Source: Neopestalotiopsis rosae (Eukaryota > Ascomycota > Sordariomycetes > Amphisphaeriales > Sporocadaceae). Taken from it: 64,000 nt of DNA. The DNA lies in NCBI GenBank assembly GCA_023078685.1, contig JALGAS010000002.1, positions 5,952,001 through 6,016,000 of the forward strand. The letters are read 5' to 3'. The translations under genes were made by a program, and so were the position numbers. Positions 1 through 11,630 of this stretch are shown in pieces (position 1 is the stretch's first letter; each line of letters starts with the position of its first letter). Under the pieces are notes generated by a model, which worked only from the letters and a program-made list of their open reading frames with translations, ran no database searches and was not told the DNA's origin.

Positions 1-172
1 CGTCCAGGTTGGGGTTGTTCGCGCCAATGTCGTCGTGGTTGTTGTTGTGCTGGTCATCGTACGAAGCACCCCGGCTCGAGGTATGCTCGACCTCGGAATG
101 TGTGGGCTCTGTATGATCCGAGTCTTTGCGATGGATCTTTTCGTTGCCCGTAGGCCCTGGTGGAGAAGACAT
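1..172 (-). CDS. N-terminal fragment of an unidentified protein, cut by the window edge
   Basis: Reading the minus strand from the ATG at 172 gives 57 codons with no stop before the window ends. The peptide starts MSSPPGPTGNEKIHRKDSD and goes on with a hydrophilic, His/Asn/Asp-rich stretch. No domain is recognisable. Polar leaders of this kind are common at the cytosolic N-terminus of fungal membrane transporters, but that is only a guess because no membrane segment lies inside the window. The ATG was chosen because no in-frame upstream start is evident and the reading is open to the edge. Confidence 0.5.
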   Translation of the reverse strand, partial: MSSPPGPTGNEKIHRKDSDHTEPTHSEVEHTSSRGASYDDQHNNNHDDIGANNPNLD

Positions 173-1977
173 GATGTTTTCTGGATGCTCAAGCTGCTGC
201 GCAGGTGTTTACAAATTGGGCAAATGTTTGCCTGGCAGCATGTATAAGACAGCTTGGTTCAGGAATGGAGAGGAAATGAAATCCCAACACGTAGGAAGCG
301 CTGTGAGGAACCAAGCGGTCCTTCTATAATGTTTACGAGTCGGTCACTAGATATGAGCATCGAGTATGATCCTAATTCCACCCCAGATTGACAGGGGTAG
401 CTGTCTGTATGGAACAGCCCACCAACACACCTACCCCATGGGCGCCATGATGATCATCCAGGGATTAACGAGTAATCTGAGATCCCAAAGCACTGGGCAC
501 AGTACCATCACCATTGTGGCATCAACTGCATAAGGCTGCTCATCAGCCATGAGCTTACAGGGTAGCGGTCGGAAGGATTCCAGCAGACGTCATTGCGCGA
601 GGATGGCGCCAGGGTGCGGAGGACGAAACAGTCATGCTCATGGCCAACCACAACCGTTGGCCGTCGGTGAGGGTGTCGCGTGGAATGGCGATATGACGTT
701 CAGTTCTGGGGTCTTGTCATCCTCGCTTTGCCGCAATCGGATTAAGGTGCCGTGAAGCTTTGGCCATTCACGACAGCCTTTTCAACGGTAAGTTTGGGGT
801 TTCCGAAGGAATGGTACACTTTCGATTCTGAGACATGCTTTTATGGTCAATCAAAATTGAGAAACGCCAGTTCCTCATTGAAAGCTCTTTGTGAGTTTTT
901 GGCCTGATACGGAAAGACTTGCTAAGAAGCTTGTCCTTGCCAAATATCGCCAAGTCGAAATAAGCTCTTGGTTAGTTGCTGGAGTAGGGAGCTTGGTGCT
1001 CGCAAAATTGTGTTCTAGGGGATATGAAATTCGATACTTGGAGACTTGCGGGCGATCCATGTCTGCTTGGTTGCTTGGTCTGACAATGCCAGCGCCTTCC
1101 CCGCGCCTCCAAACTTGGCGAAGGGGAATAAGAGCCTGGGCACCCGCGAGCCAAGCCGGTCAGACTGCACTATGACGAAAGCAGATCCAACGGTATAAAG
1201 TGGTTGTATCAACAAACAAGAGCAGCAAACATGGCAACTTGGACTTTGGAGGTGGTGCTTATCCCTCTTTTGGTAATATCCTTGCAGTCGTATGTCTCCT
1301 TGTCAGGTCTAGCATGGGATGCGATGTGAAACCCAGGGAATATCCACGCCCTGACGCCAACCACCAACCTTCTGTCTTTTTGTGCAGAGTTGCGCAGGAA
1401 AAAGATCCAAAGGATGCCTCCAGAGTAAAGTTGTCAATTATCGATGAATATCATCTTGTTCCACGTGAGTATTGAGCGGTGTCTCTCAAGGTAAAAGAAA
1501 CGAAGGATTTCCGTCTGTCTGTACCCGTGAGGAGATGCAACCAACGAATTCAATTCTGTCAGGGATCTGCAGGACACTACGAATCAGTCGGCCAAACAAA
1601 CACGGTTTCCTTCTTCATCCTGGAACTCGAGCACCGTGAAGGGTCTAGCACAGGTGTGCTGTGCTCTTCTGTAGATATGGAGGTCCACGACCGGCTTGCA
1701 TGATGCGCATGAGATCGATAGCTGTTGCTACCGGTATACATTGACAAGAGTACAGCTATAATGTGGTTCAGTGAGGGAATGGTGCCAAAGTGCGCACTCT
1801 AAGGATGTCCATCTCTCTTGGGCTTGTTTGAAAAGCACGGCAACATCGGGTATCTAGAACGCCCAACTCCGGTGCGCAAGTCATCAGAAGTTTTGAAGTG
1901 TTGAGCTTTGTAATCCGCGGTCAATAAATTTACGACTGGCGAGATTAGGTCGTGCGCGGGAGCCTTCGTATCAAGTG
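173..1977. other. Intergenic region, no supported gene
   Basis: About 1.8 kb between the edge gene (reading leftward) and the 3' end of the coiled-coil gene. Only short open frames without recognisable domains or splice structure are present. A TATAAAG lies near 1194. It probably holds the promoter of the edge gene and the 3' UTR of the next gene. Confidence 0.5.
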
Positions 1978-3146
1978 TTATTCGGCAGTCTGACTCCTCA
2001 ACATTTGGCGGCGAAAACTTCCAGGCGTTTGTGGCAGTTGGTCTATCGAAGTGTCGTTCTTTTTGCGTGCTCTTTTCTTCTTCTTCAAAGCCGACCATTC
2101 TGTCTTCCAGGTGTCGATGCTCTGGAGTAGATCCGGATCTGCATCTTTTGACACGTACCCGAGACACCGCACCTCAATGGCCTTCAATTGAATCTGAAGA
2201 TTCAAGACCTCCATCTCCCCATCGTTGCGCTCAGCCTCGCTTGTTTTCCATTAGCAAGAACAGACTCAGCATAGAAGAATATCAAAGGGGACGTACAGCT
2301 CACTAATGCGTTCCTCGAGTTCAATTATCCGTTGGGCGGCACGCTCGGCCCTTGTTATTAGTAGATCGTGGATGTGCTGAAGAAACGTCAACAGGTTTTT
2401 CTCATCACGAGGTACATGAGCTGCGAATGACTCACCTCTTGCTCCTCTTCTCTGGCCTGCAGATTGGCAACAACTTCTTCAAGAGATCTCTGCAGTATTT
2501 GAGCCTGCGTCAAGATATAATCTGCATATTGCGGCTTTGTGTGCGCATCTGCTTCTTGCTGGTCGTCTCGGCTAGTCTGCTCATTATCCGTCTCTTCCTT
2601 TAATGTTTCTGTTTGAGGCAACGCCGTGGGAACTGTGGGAATTGCCACTTCGGACAGTCGTGACTTGAGCCATGAAGATCGAGGTGTCCCAGAGCCCAAA
2701 TCACCTCTTGCAGCACTCAAGCTAAGTGATGATTGATTGCGTGTATGTCGGCGCGATCCATTTCCCCAGCCATGGGCCAAGACGTGCTCCAACTCGTCCA
2801 CTTTGGCATGCATCGAGTCTACGCTTTCCCCTTGCACTTCATCTTGAGCCGAGAGCTTTGCAGCCAGATCATTGAGTCTCTGAATCAGGACATCCTTGCT
2901 GTCTTGAGCCACGTCCAGCAAATCGTCCGCTGACCGTGATGGCGGCGTTGGCGAAGGAAGCCGTGCGGATGACGAGCGGTGCCGTAGGGGCGAGAACGGA
3001 GATCTACCGAGGAAGTGGAAGCTTAGCGAAGGAGAGGCCGGCGGCGATGAAAATGTCGGCGTTGCATCTCCTGGCTGTTGCTGGCGTCCGGGATTATCCG
3101 GAGACGGCTGCTCCTCCTCCAACTCCTCCGACGGGCTCTCAGACAT
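1978..3146 (-). CDS. Coiled-coil protein of unknown function, 350 aa
   Basis: Three exons on the minus strand: 3146-2436, 2376-2297 and 2239-1978, phases 0 and 2, ending in TAA. Introns are 59 and 57 nt with GTGAGT and GTACGT donors. The first third is low-complexity and rich in Ser, Pro and Glu, a typical disordered leader. Two acidic/basic heptad-like segments follow: DVLIQRLNDLAAKLSAQ and, nearer the middle, ILQRSLEEVVANLQAREEEQ continuing into RAAQRIIELEERISELE. The C-terminus is lysine-rich (KKKKRARKK), a possible nuclear localisation or microtubule-binding patch. A structural or cytoskeletal role is possible, but the family is not recognised. The splice model is well supported because frame is kept through both junctions and the coiled coil runs across them. 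Confidence 0.7.
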
Positions 3147-4978
3147 GAGCGCTCTCTGCTCTCCACCGGTCCAACACCGCGTTCAAAGGGTGGGGCGCGG
3201 TCCCTAATGCATGCGGGATGGCAATGGTGCGTAGCACTGTACCTCCCTCGAGGCTGGTCCAAGTCAGGCAAGGACAAGTTCAGCTCTGGAAGATTCGGTT
3301 GCCTTTATACCGAGGCATCTACTGGAGATATCCGTCTTTCTCCTAGCAAGCATGAACAGTAGTCCGATTATGTGTACAACATTGGCAACCCCCAGTGAAA
3401 GCTTCGAGAAACGGGTCCGCGAATCGTGACCATGCAAGACATCTGAAGGCGCCGCTGTGTTTTGATCGGGTTCAAGTGGGTCGAGCTCACTGAAAGCCCC
3501 ACGGGGCAGCGTGTTGACTAGCAGCACTGACGCTGCTTCTTTAGTTACCCAGTGACATCCAACACTTTGAGCTTTGTCTGTTTCCAACTCATCTTCATTT
3601 GAACCAATTGTTTAGCTGTAGGGTGAGTAGAGGATCGAAGCGTTGAAGCTGCTTTCATCAAGCCAGCAAATACACGATCGATAGGAAAACAGGTCAATCA
3701 AGCCTCTGCGGTGAAAATACCGCCAACAATCGATGTTCGGGACCTTGCATTGAATATGTGTAATGAGTGTGACGGGACATTGCTGATACAAGCAGATATT
3801 CTCAATGAATAATAAAATTGTCAATGAGCCAGTGTCTGCCATGTATGATATTCAATTTTGATATTGATATCAATTCTACCCACTCGCCTGTGGGAATCTG
3901 CAAACATCCCACGTCTGACAACGGGAGTCGCAGCTGAATCGAGCGTCGAGTGTGGGGAACCCCTGTCTAGCAGCGAACACGCCCAGCCATGGCCAGCCAG
4001 CGTCCAAGACACATTCATATGCCAATCGTGGACGGCGGCCGACCGGCTTACCTACAGTGTATCAGCGTCGTTGATGCTGCGACGTTCTCTGTTGTACTGC
4101 CTCTACACTTGATGGAATATCGAAACATTCAAAAGAAGAAGAAGATGCAATTGCATGGTCTGACAAAATGATTGTCAAGACAACTCTTCTGCAAGTCAAT
4201 GATCAGTTTCAATCATTTTTTATTATTTTTCTAAAATCGGGCAAACATTTAAGCCCGTGTTATTTCAAAAAAGAGACGGAAGTCCACAGGCGCTTGGCTC
4301 AAGCACGATAATCAGGGGAGCCGAGGACTCTCTATCATCTGATTCGGTAATGGACCGAAGCTCCCCTAAAAGGGTAGCCCGTGGTCCGGGAGAAGGGATG
4401 CAGGTTGTGTGATTCACTGCTATGCCGAAGACGGCATTTTCACTTGATCTTCAAGGGACACAAGACATGGACAGCTCTTCGTTAGTTCTTTTATAACAAC
4501 AAAAAGAAAAGGAAAATATTGGCATTCTTATCTTAAAAGTACACTAAAGTCTTTGGAGGACGGTTTTCCAGTCGCGCTTGTCGATCATCAAAATCTTAAG
4601 CCTCGAGTTTGTGACTCAATCCATTATTCGCTGCGCTGCTCGGGTGTGCGTTGGTGTGCTGCTCTGTGCTGGAGAAGAGCATCCTCGGCAGTAGCAGCCG
4701 TCCCTCTCCGTCATAGTTCAGACCGCGGGGTCCATCGAAAGCCGCGACAAGGGTTGGCGCCCATTAGCTTGCAGCTGCTCTCGCTACTCGTCTTCCTTGT
4801 CGCCGAAACATCACACGACTCACACAACGACTGATTTTCTGTGCTTCCTTCCCATGGACCGCAGGCCTCTCCTTAACATTGCCAGACATCAACAGTAGGA
4901 ACGGCCCTGAAAGAGACAGAGAGACGATTAAACCTCCCTTTTGTGCATGCTCGCTCGACGAGCCACCCTCCGCCCATC
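3147..4978. other. Divergent intergenic region upstream of two genes
   Basis: About 1.8 kb separating the divergent coiled-coil and kinase genes. It holds short open frames only, the longest 107 codons on the minus strand (3587-3264), with no domain. A TGACTCA motif occurs at 4612-4618, within 370 bp of the kinase ATG. A T-rich tract near 4215-4240 looks structureless. No RNA gene is seen. Confidence 0.45.
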
Positions 4979-6526
4979 ATGTCGTGGAAGGCCTCGGAGC
5001 GCTTGATGGACACCATCAGACACTATGCAAATTTCCCGGCAACAGGAGTCAGCTTGAGGCAAATGGTCCAGTTTGGCGAGAAGCCCTCGACAGGTATGTA
5101 CGCCCTTGACGAGTCGATACAGCCTCACCACGACCAGCACTCTACGCAAAATCGCGCTTTGCTTTCCTTGAGCTGCTGCTGATAAATCTTGCCTACAGGA
5201 ACTCTGTTTCGCGCCTCTCAATTTCTCGCCGAAGAATTACCAATTCGTCTTGCACATCGAGTCCAAGAACTCCACACATTACCAGATGGCCTCAATGATA
5301 TGCCCTCCGTGAAGAAGGTCGCAGACTGGTATGCGCAGTCATTCGAGGTGCGTGAACCGGCCACTCTCCCATCAACCCTCGAGCCAAAGCAGTCTAACAA
5401 AATCCATGCAGGAAATCACCACTTTACCACGACCCGAACTCTCTGGACAGGTACGGGAAAGACTGTTGAGGCCTAGCACTTTGAGCAACAATGGTGCAGC
5501 AAAAATGTTGTCCGAGGCCATTCCAAACCCAAGTATCGACGAAGGCCAGTACGCTTCATATCACAATGGCAACGGCAGCAGCGCCGGCAGAAAACAACAA
5601 GCCACGAGGAGATACTTTGCCATGGTGGACGACTCCAACGATTGGCCGCCGGACTTGAAGGCCTACAACCAAAGATTCTCTCAGACACTGAAGACGATCA
5701 AGAGGAGACACGACGGTGTCGTCACGACAATGGCTCAGGGTATCCTAGAATATAAGCGAAAACGGCAACGGATGCAGATTGACAACAACATTCAATCCTT
5801 CCTTGATCGCTTTTACATGTCTCGTATTGGAATTCGTATGCTTATTGGACAACACATCGCCCTGACCGACCAGAGTCACCACCGGGACCCGACATATGTT
5901 GGAATCATCTGTACCAAGACAAATGTCCGCGACTTGGCTGAAGAGGCAATTGAAAATGCTCGATTTGTATGCGAGGATCACTACGGTTTATTCGAAGCGC
6001 CAAAGATCCAGCTTGTCTGCAACCCGAACCTCAACTTCATGTACGTTCCTGGCCACTTGTCGCACATGCTCTTCGAGACATTGAAGAACTCGTTGCGCGC
6101 CGTTGTCGAAACGCACGGCCAGGACAAGCAAGAGTTTCCCGTGACAAAGGTCATCATTGCCGAGGGCCGAGAGGACATTACCATCAAGATCTCAGACGAA
6201 GGCGGCGGTATTCCCCGAAGCGCAATCCCGCTGGTTTGGACTTACATGTACACGACTGTTGACCGGACGCCCAATTTGGATCCAGACTTTGATAAGAGCG
6301 ATTTCAAGGCTCCAATGGCTGGTTTCGGATATGGATTGCCGATCTCGAGGTTGTACGCTCGTTACTTTGGCGGTGATTTGAAGCTGATTTCCATGGAAGG
6401 GTGAGTTTCAAAACAATCGGATATATCAGGCCAAGTGCTTCTTACTGACTGACTGAATCTAGCTATGGCACGGACGTCTATCTGCACTTGAATCGTCTAT
6501 CGAGCTCATCAGAGCCTCTACAATAG
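4979..6526 (+). CDS. Mitochondrial pyruvate dehydrogenase kinase-type protein kinase
   Basis: Phosphorylates and inactivates the E1 subunit of a mitochondrial 2-oxoacid dehydrogenase, most likely pyruvate dehydrogenase. Four exons: 4979-5093, 5199-5347, 5412-6400 and 6463-6526, giving 438 aa, a normal length for the family. The regulatory-domain signature FLDRFYMSRIGIRMLIGQH closely matches pyruvate dehydrogenase kinases. The histidine-kinase-like ATPase (GHKL) domain follows: N-box (ETLKNSLRAV), G1 box (SDEGGGIP) and G2 box (GFGYGLPISRLYARYFGG). Branched-chain ketoacid dehydrogenase kinase is the alternative, but the signature fits that family less well. The stop is TAG followed by CAATCA, a readthrough-like context, and the frame stays open for 58 codons to 6703 (see findings). 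Confidence 0.92.
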
Positions 6527-6703
6527 CAATCAGCAGTCATGAGGGAGTGGTTGTCCCAAGGATTGGCGTCGAAGGTTTACAGCAGAGGCAAGCGGCTGAA
6601 GGCGTTCCAAGAGGTCTCAGAGCGCAAGCAAGTAGGCGACACCGCGTCTATGTTTAATGATGACGGCTCATCGTACACCCGCAATCGCGGCGACGAGCTG
6701 TAA
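6527..6703 (+). other. In-frame extension after the kinase UAG stop (possible readthrough)
   Basis: Immediately after the TAG at 6524-6526 the kinase frame stays open for 58 codons to a TAA at 6701-6703. The first six bases after the stop are CAATCA, which satisfies the CAR-YYA rule of tobamovirus-type leaky UAG codons. The predicted tail is basic then acidic and ends GDEL; it has no recognised domain. By length alone it is not remarkable, since another gene in the window has a longer open stretch after its stop. The interest lies in the motif. Confidence 0.3.
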
Positions 6704-7904
6704 AGCGCGCATACTCTGCGCTTTGAACGGTGTGCATATGAAGTGACCATATTTGCACGGAAAACAAGTACGCATAGCTTGAGGATAGATGGGTTATAGT
6801 CCACAACAAGGTGTGCAAAATGTCTGGCAAGACATGGAATATGTGATGGCGGTCAAATCATCAAACAGGTACAGAGAATGATTTATGCCGTAATCACAAT
6901 GGTCCTTTTTTCTTTTGGAAGTAAGGCGCGAGGGTTTGGATTGAAATACTTTGGGAATATACTATTTCAAGGACATTTATCCGCTGAATGATGGTCGCAG
7001 TGTTTATGAGTTGATTGTGTGAAGAAGTCTGACTATCAAGCAGTTGGACATAAAGAAAAGTCTGCAATTGAAATAGAGGAGGTAGGTCATGAACCGGTTT
7101 GTAGAATAGCATCATAGATTTGTACATGCACAAGTTCATGACAATGGATATATCCAGTGAAAATGGACTAGATTGTGTAGGAATAGAATACTACCTCGAG
7201 TTGTTGGCCAATAGGGCATCGTTGAATTGGCTGACGAAGACTCGGATCAGATAAGATCTTGTTATCTCGCACTCGGCAATCCATGCAAACAGCAAACCAA
7301 CAGGGTTTCGGTCTTCGGGCTTCACCTTGATTTGTCCCATTCCAAGAACGTGACCAGTTTGGTAAGGCGACTCTGACTTGGGTAACATTGTTCGTATCCA
7401 TGGGCTCCGCGGACCCAAGCGATCTGAGGGACATGATCAAGGCATCTGTGATCTTGTTCTGTGGTAATGTTGCAATTGGAGGTCTTTGTCGCCCGTCTAG
7501 GTAGTCATTTTGCAAGCATGTGAAAAAACAACACTCAATCACTTCCCGCTTCTCTACCCGTCCCTGTGTGTATTCCATCTGCTTTGGACTACTAAGTCGG
7601 TACGCAAAGCCGTCCCAAGCAGGGATCCTCTTTAGTGAATGCCTAGGCGTTAGCTCTCCCCTGCCTGGGCTTCACGCTTGCCACCAAAATTGGGATAAAA
7701 TGGTGCCAGAGCTCCCGCACCCGGGCTACCTAGTTAGCGAGCTCAATCCGCTCCAAAACCGTGTAACCCCAGGGCGCATTTTGGGCGATACGTCAACTGA
7801 CGATTTTCCCATTTTACTCCTCATCTTCCCTTTTTATAGTTCTCCTTCTGCCTTTTTTCTTTTCTTCTTCCCAACCTGTATATTAGTTTGTACTTGCTTC
7901 GCGC
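6704..7904. other. Intergenic region, no supported gene
   Basis: About 1.2 kb between two plus-strand genes. A 136-codon open frame on the minus strand (7578-7168) has no recognisable domain. A pyrimidine-rich stretch at about 7800-7870 lies just upstream of the lyase ATG, as is usual for fungal core promoters and 5' UTRs. Confidence 0.45.
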
Positions 7905-9889
7905 ATGTCACAGGCCATTCTTGGCATATTTCCAAACATGCCGGGCTCCTCGCGAATGCCCATAAGCCTCCGGGAGAGCTTCGATAGCATCAAGAAGAAC
8001 CGGCCCAAGAATCCATGGACGGTTCTCAACTTGGACCTGTAAGTCGAGCACCTAAATCATTAACCCACACACCCCAACCTACCTCGGCCCACGAGTCCGG
8101 AGAGCTGCGCGCAGCTTGCCGATCACTTGAATCTGGGTATCGTTGGCCACGAAAATATACATTATATATTCCTATTTGCGAATAACGGAAAATGGCTAAC
8201 CTGATAAATTCACTATGAATCAAGACTCCGTAACATAGTCTTCTTCTTCTTCGTCCTCCGCCTCCTCCGGCGCAGCTTTTGGCAGCTCAAGGGCCGCGGC
8301 CTGCTCGGCACCGTTGCCGAGCTCTACACGGACGCCCGGCGCATCCTCTACGGCTACTTCCTGCGGCTCCCCGGCGTGCGCACCCAGGTGCGCAAGCAGG
8401 TCGACGATGCCCTGACCAAGATGTCGGGCAAGCTGGTGCCCACCACGGGCACGCGGCACCTCAGCCTCCCCCGCGAGGCCTGGACCGACGAGGCCGTCCG
8501 CGCCGAGCTCGAGGCCCTCGCCACCATGGACCACACGCGCTGGGAGGACGGCTACGTGAGCGGTGCCGTGTACCACGGCGAGGACGAGCTCATCAAGCTG
8601 CAGACCGAGGCCTATGGCCGCTTCACCGTGGCCAACCCCATCCACCCCGACGTCTTTCCTGGCGTGCGCAAGATGGAGGCCGAGGTTGTGGCCATGGTGC
8701 TGTCCATGTTCAATGCCCCGTCTACAGCTGCTGGAGTTTCGACTGCTGGTGGTACTGAAAGTATCCTCATGGCTTGTCTGAGCGCACGGAATAAGGCATA
8801 TGCTGAGCGAGGTGTCACGGAGCCAGAAATGTAAGTTGTCACAGGATTGCGACTATATAAAGTAAAGGTGGTAGGAGACTAATATCCAAAAACAGGATCC
8901 TCCCCGAAACCGCACACACTGCTTTCCGCAAGGCCGGCGAGTACTTCAAGATCAAGGTGCACCTGGTCCCCTGTCCCGCGCCGCTGCACCAGGTCGACGT
9001 GCACCGCGTGTCCCGCCTGGTCAACAGCAACACGGTCCTGCTCGTGGGCTCGGCGCCCAACTTCCCGCACGGCATCATTGACGACATTGCCGCCCTGTCC
9101 AAGCTGGCCGTCCGCCGCCGCATCCCCCTGCACGTCGACTGCTGCCTGGGCTCGTTCCTGGTGCCGTTCCTGGAAAAGGCCGGCTTCGAGACGCAGCTCT
9201 TTGACTTCCGCCTCAAGGGCGTCACGTCCATCTCGTGCGACACGCACAAGTACGGCTTCGCCCCCAAGGGCAACTCGACGGTCCTCTACCGCACCGCCGA
9301 GCTGCGGACGTACCAGTACTTTGTCAGCCCGGACTGGTCCGGCGGCGTCTACGCCTCCCCAGGTATCGCGGGCTCCCGCCCAGGCGCCCTCATCGCGGGC
9401 TGCTGGGCCAGCATGATGCGCGTCGGCGAGCCGGGCTACGTCGACGCCTGCAGCAAGATTGTCGGCACCGCCAAGAAGATTGCCGAGCACATCACCACGG
9501 CGCCCCCTCTGTCCGCGGAGCTGGAAATCATCGGCCGCCCCCTCGTCAGCGTCGTGGCCTTCACCGCGCGCAACCTCAACATTTACGACATCGCCGACGG
9601 CATGTCGGGCAAGGGCTGGCACCTCAACGCCCTGCAGAACCCGCCCGCCATCCACGTCGCCGTCACCATGCCCATCGCCAAAGTCTGGGAGAAGCTCGTC
9701 GCCGACCTCGAGGCCGTCATCGAGGCCGAGCGCGAAAAGGAGCGCGTCCGCGCCGTCGAGGGTAAAGGCACCCGCGGCAAGGCCATGGGCGACAGCGCCG
9801 CCCTCTACGGCGTCGCCGGCAGCCTGCCCAACAAGAAGATTGTGGTGGATCTGGCCAATGGGTTTCTGGATCTGTTGTACAAGGCGTAG
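7905..9889 (+). CDS. DPL1: Sphingosine-1-phosphate lyase (dihydrosphingosine phosphate lyase)
   Basis: PLP-dependent ER-membrane enzyme that cleaves phosphorylated long-chain bases to a fatty aldehyde and phosphoethanolamine, the exit step of sphingolipid breakdown. Three exons: 7905-8038, 8225-8830 and 8896-9889, both introns phase 2, giving 577 aa as expected for the family. The second exon opens with the single membrane anchor (RNIVFFFFVLRLLRRSFW). The substrate and PLP region includes HVDCCLGSFL, and the PLP-binding lysine lies in SCDTHKYGFAPKG. A second in-frame ATG at 7938 could be the start instead; 7905 was chosen as the first ATG in frame. Coding GC is much higher than in neighbouring genes, which produces long meaningless antisense frames. 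Confidence 0.95.
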
Positions 9890-10538
9890 TCGTGTAAGCA
9901 GTCTTGTTGTCTCGTCTTTTTTTCGGTTGAAAAAGCTCTTCTTCCACATTGATGGATTGTTCAAGCAAGCGTTGTAGATTCAAAGTAAATATCATGGGCA
10001 AATCAAAATCGGCAGAAGCGAAACACATCTGGCATATCACTTTGCGATGGCGAATCATTGGTCAACTGTTGTGAAGTTAAAAAAATATCAATCAATTCAT
10101 CTCGCCTTGTAAATGCTGTGAATATCATTTGAAGCCATCATCATTAGCAATGCGGAAACTTGCATTGCACGATTTCCCCTTTCTAGATGCCCCCTAGAGC
10201 CGAAAATAGGACATGGAAAGAAAATAGTAAAAGTTCATACGCCAGTTTCCTGCCACTATCGGGCTTATATCATCAGACTTGCCTGGAAACGCCGACCCTT
10301 TTCTTTTCTTTCTTTTTGCACTTGATCTAGTACACATTTCCGATTTCGCTGGTCGCTGTGAAATGTAATGCGCGGTCTCTTGTGGTAGTCGTCTCGAAAA
10401 AGCCACGACTGCAGAGTGACATAACCCATCATTCACGGGGTATAAAACGCAATAAGCAACCGGACCCCCGGAGGCAATGGCTGATCGCACAGCAGACACA
10501 TCCGACGATGGGCATCTGTATCGTGGTCAAGTCGCAAT
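9890..10538. other. Convergent intergenic region
   Basis: Lies between the 3' ends of the lyase and the glycosyltransferase. AT-rich in its first half. Nothing beyond presumed 3' UTRs and termination signals is seen. Confidence 0.5.
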
Positions 10539-11630
10539 TTATGCTGCGGCTTTAAAGGCCTTCTTCCACTTGGGCGAAAAGTTCTTGGCTTCCTCAGCAC
10601 AGTTGTTATCGCCGGTTCCCTTGATACAGCTAGCCAGGCGCAGGACAAAGTCACCATCCTCGTAGACCTCGCCGTGCTTTGGTCTATTGTATGAGTTCAA
10701 AAGGCGTTGAGGAATAATGGCCATCTTTGAGAGAATGGTAGGATGCCACTGCACAATGTGTTCCTATTAAGAAAGGGTCAGTTTAATCCGAGCTAGTCTT
10801 CAAAGTTGCATCCAGGCTTCACTTACCAATGCATGTGTCTCTGCCTTTTGGAAGTTGTAGGTTCTGTACAATGGGTCGAACCAAGTATCCAGGAAGAACT
10901 CGGCCCAGTCTCCATTGCGGATAACAAAGCTCCCCGCCGACAAACCATCCTTGTCCTGAGTGACAACAAAATCAATGTCATCGCCCTTCAAGTGCGAGAA
11001 GGTCTTGATGATGCTATCCGGCGGGACAACGGGAAGATCCTTGATCATGGTCTTTTCCAGATTCTTTGCGCCCATGATGTGGTCGACAATGTCCAGCTCA
11101 GGGTTCATGATGAAGGAGTGCTGGTCAAGGTACCAGATATACTTGGCATCTGGGAATTCCGCCAGAGCGTGTCGCGTTGCCGTAACCTTGGTCCAAGACA
11201 TGGGATCACTTCCAATATCGTAGCCACCGGCCGACACGAGCATCGTTTTATATCCTGTGTGCGCCCCAACCCTTAGTACTGGGCCCAAGGAATAGAGTCT
11301 TGATGTTTGTAATTTTGACTTACCGTGCTTTTCGGCATATTGCATCCTGTTGTCTCGAATGTCCTCCAGGTATTCTGGACTACCGCCCCACAGTTTCTCA
11401 TCAAACACTGTGACCATCACGACCGGCGGGTCGCCCGATGGTACACGTCCATGCCTGGCCGAGCTGGACTTGGAGCTGCGACCCGACAACAGCCATATCA
11501 GAAATAATATAGCAAAACCACCAATTGCTAGTGTCTTTGGCCGTATCCTCCGAATCGTAGGTATCCTCGAAGATCGTGGGCGAAAGGGCGGCGGATTCGA
11601 GCTCTTCCTCGGCGGGTATGCGAAATGCAT
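10539..11630 (-). CDS. Golgi GT34-family mannosyltransferase, Mnn10/Mnn11 type
   Basis: Predicted subunit of a mannan polymerase-like complex that extends alpha-1,6-mannose backbones on N-glycans in the Golgi; some fungal relatives are annotated as alpha-1,2-galactosyltransferases. Three exons on the minus strand: 11630-11324, 11254-10827 and 10763-10539, 319 aa. It is a type II membrane protein with a short basic cytosolic tail and an anchor LAIGGFAILFLIWLL at about residues 34-48. The catalytic region contains SAGGYDIGSDPMSW, KYIWYLDQHSFIMNP and GLSAGSFVIRNGDW, all typical of the family. The usual DxD-like metal site reads D-Q-H here. The exact subunit (Mnn10 versus Mnn11) is not resolved. 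Confidence 0.85.

Noticed and set aside
3264..3587. 107-codon minus-strand frame upstream of the coiled-coil gene
   Set aside because: No domain or splice support; probably lies in that gene's promoter.
7168..7578. 136-codon minus-strand frame between the kinase and lyase genes
   Set aside because: No recognisable domain and no conserved-looking segment.
8879..9964. 361-codon open frame antisense to sphingosine-1-phosphate lyase
   Set aside because: Mirror of a GC-rich coding region with biased third positions. No domain, and the sense strand is a clear enzyme.
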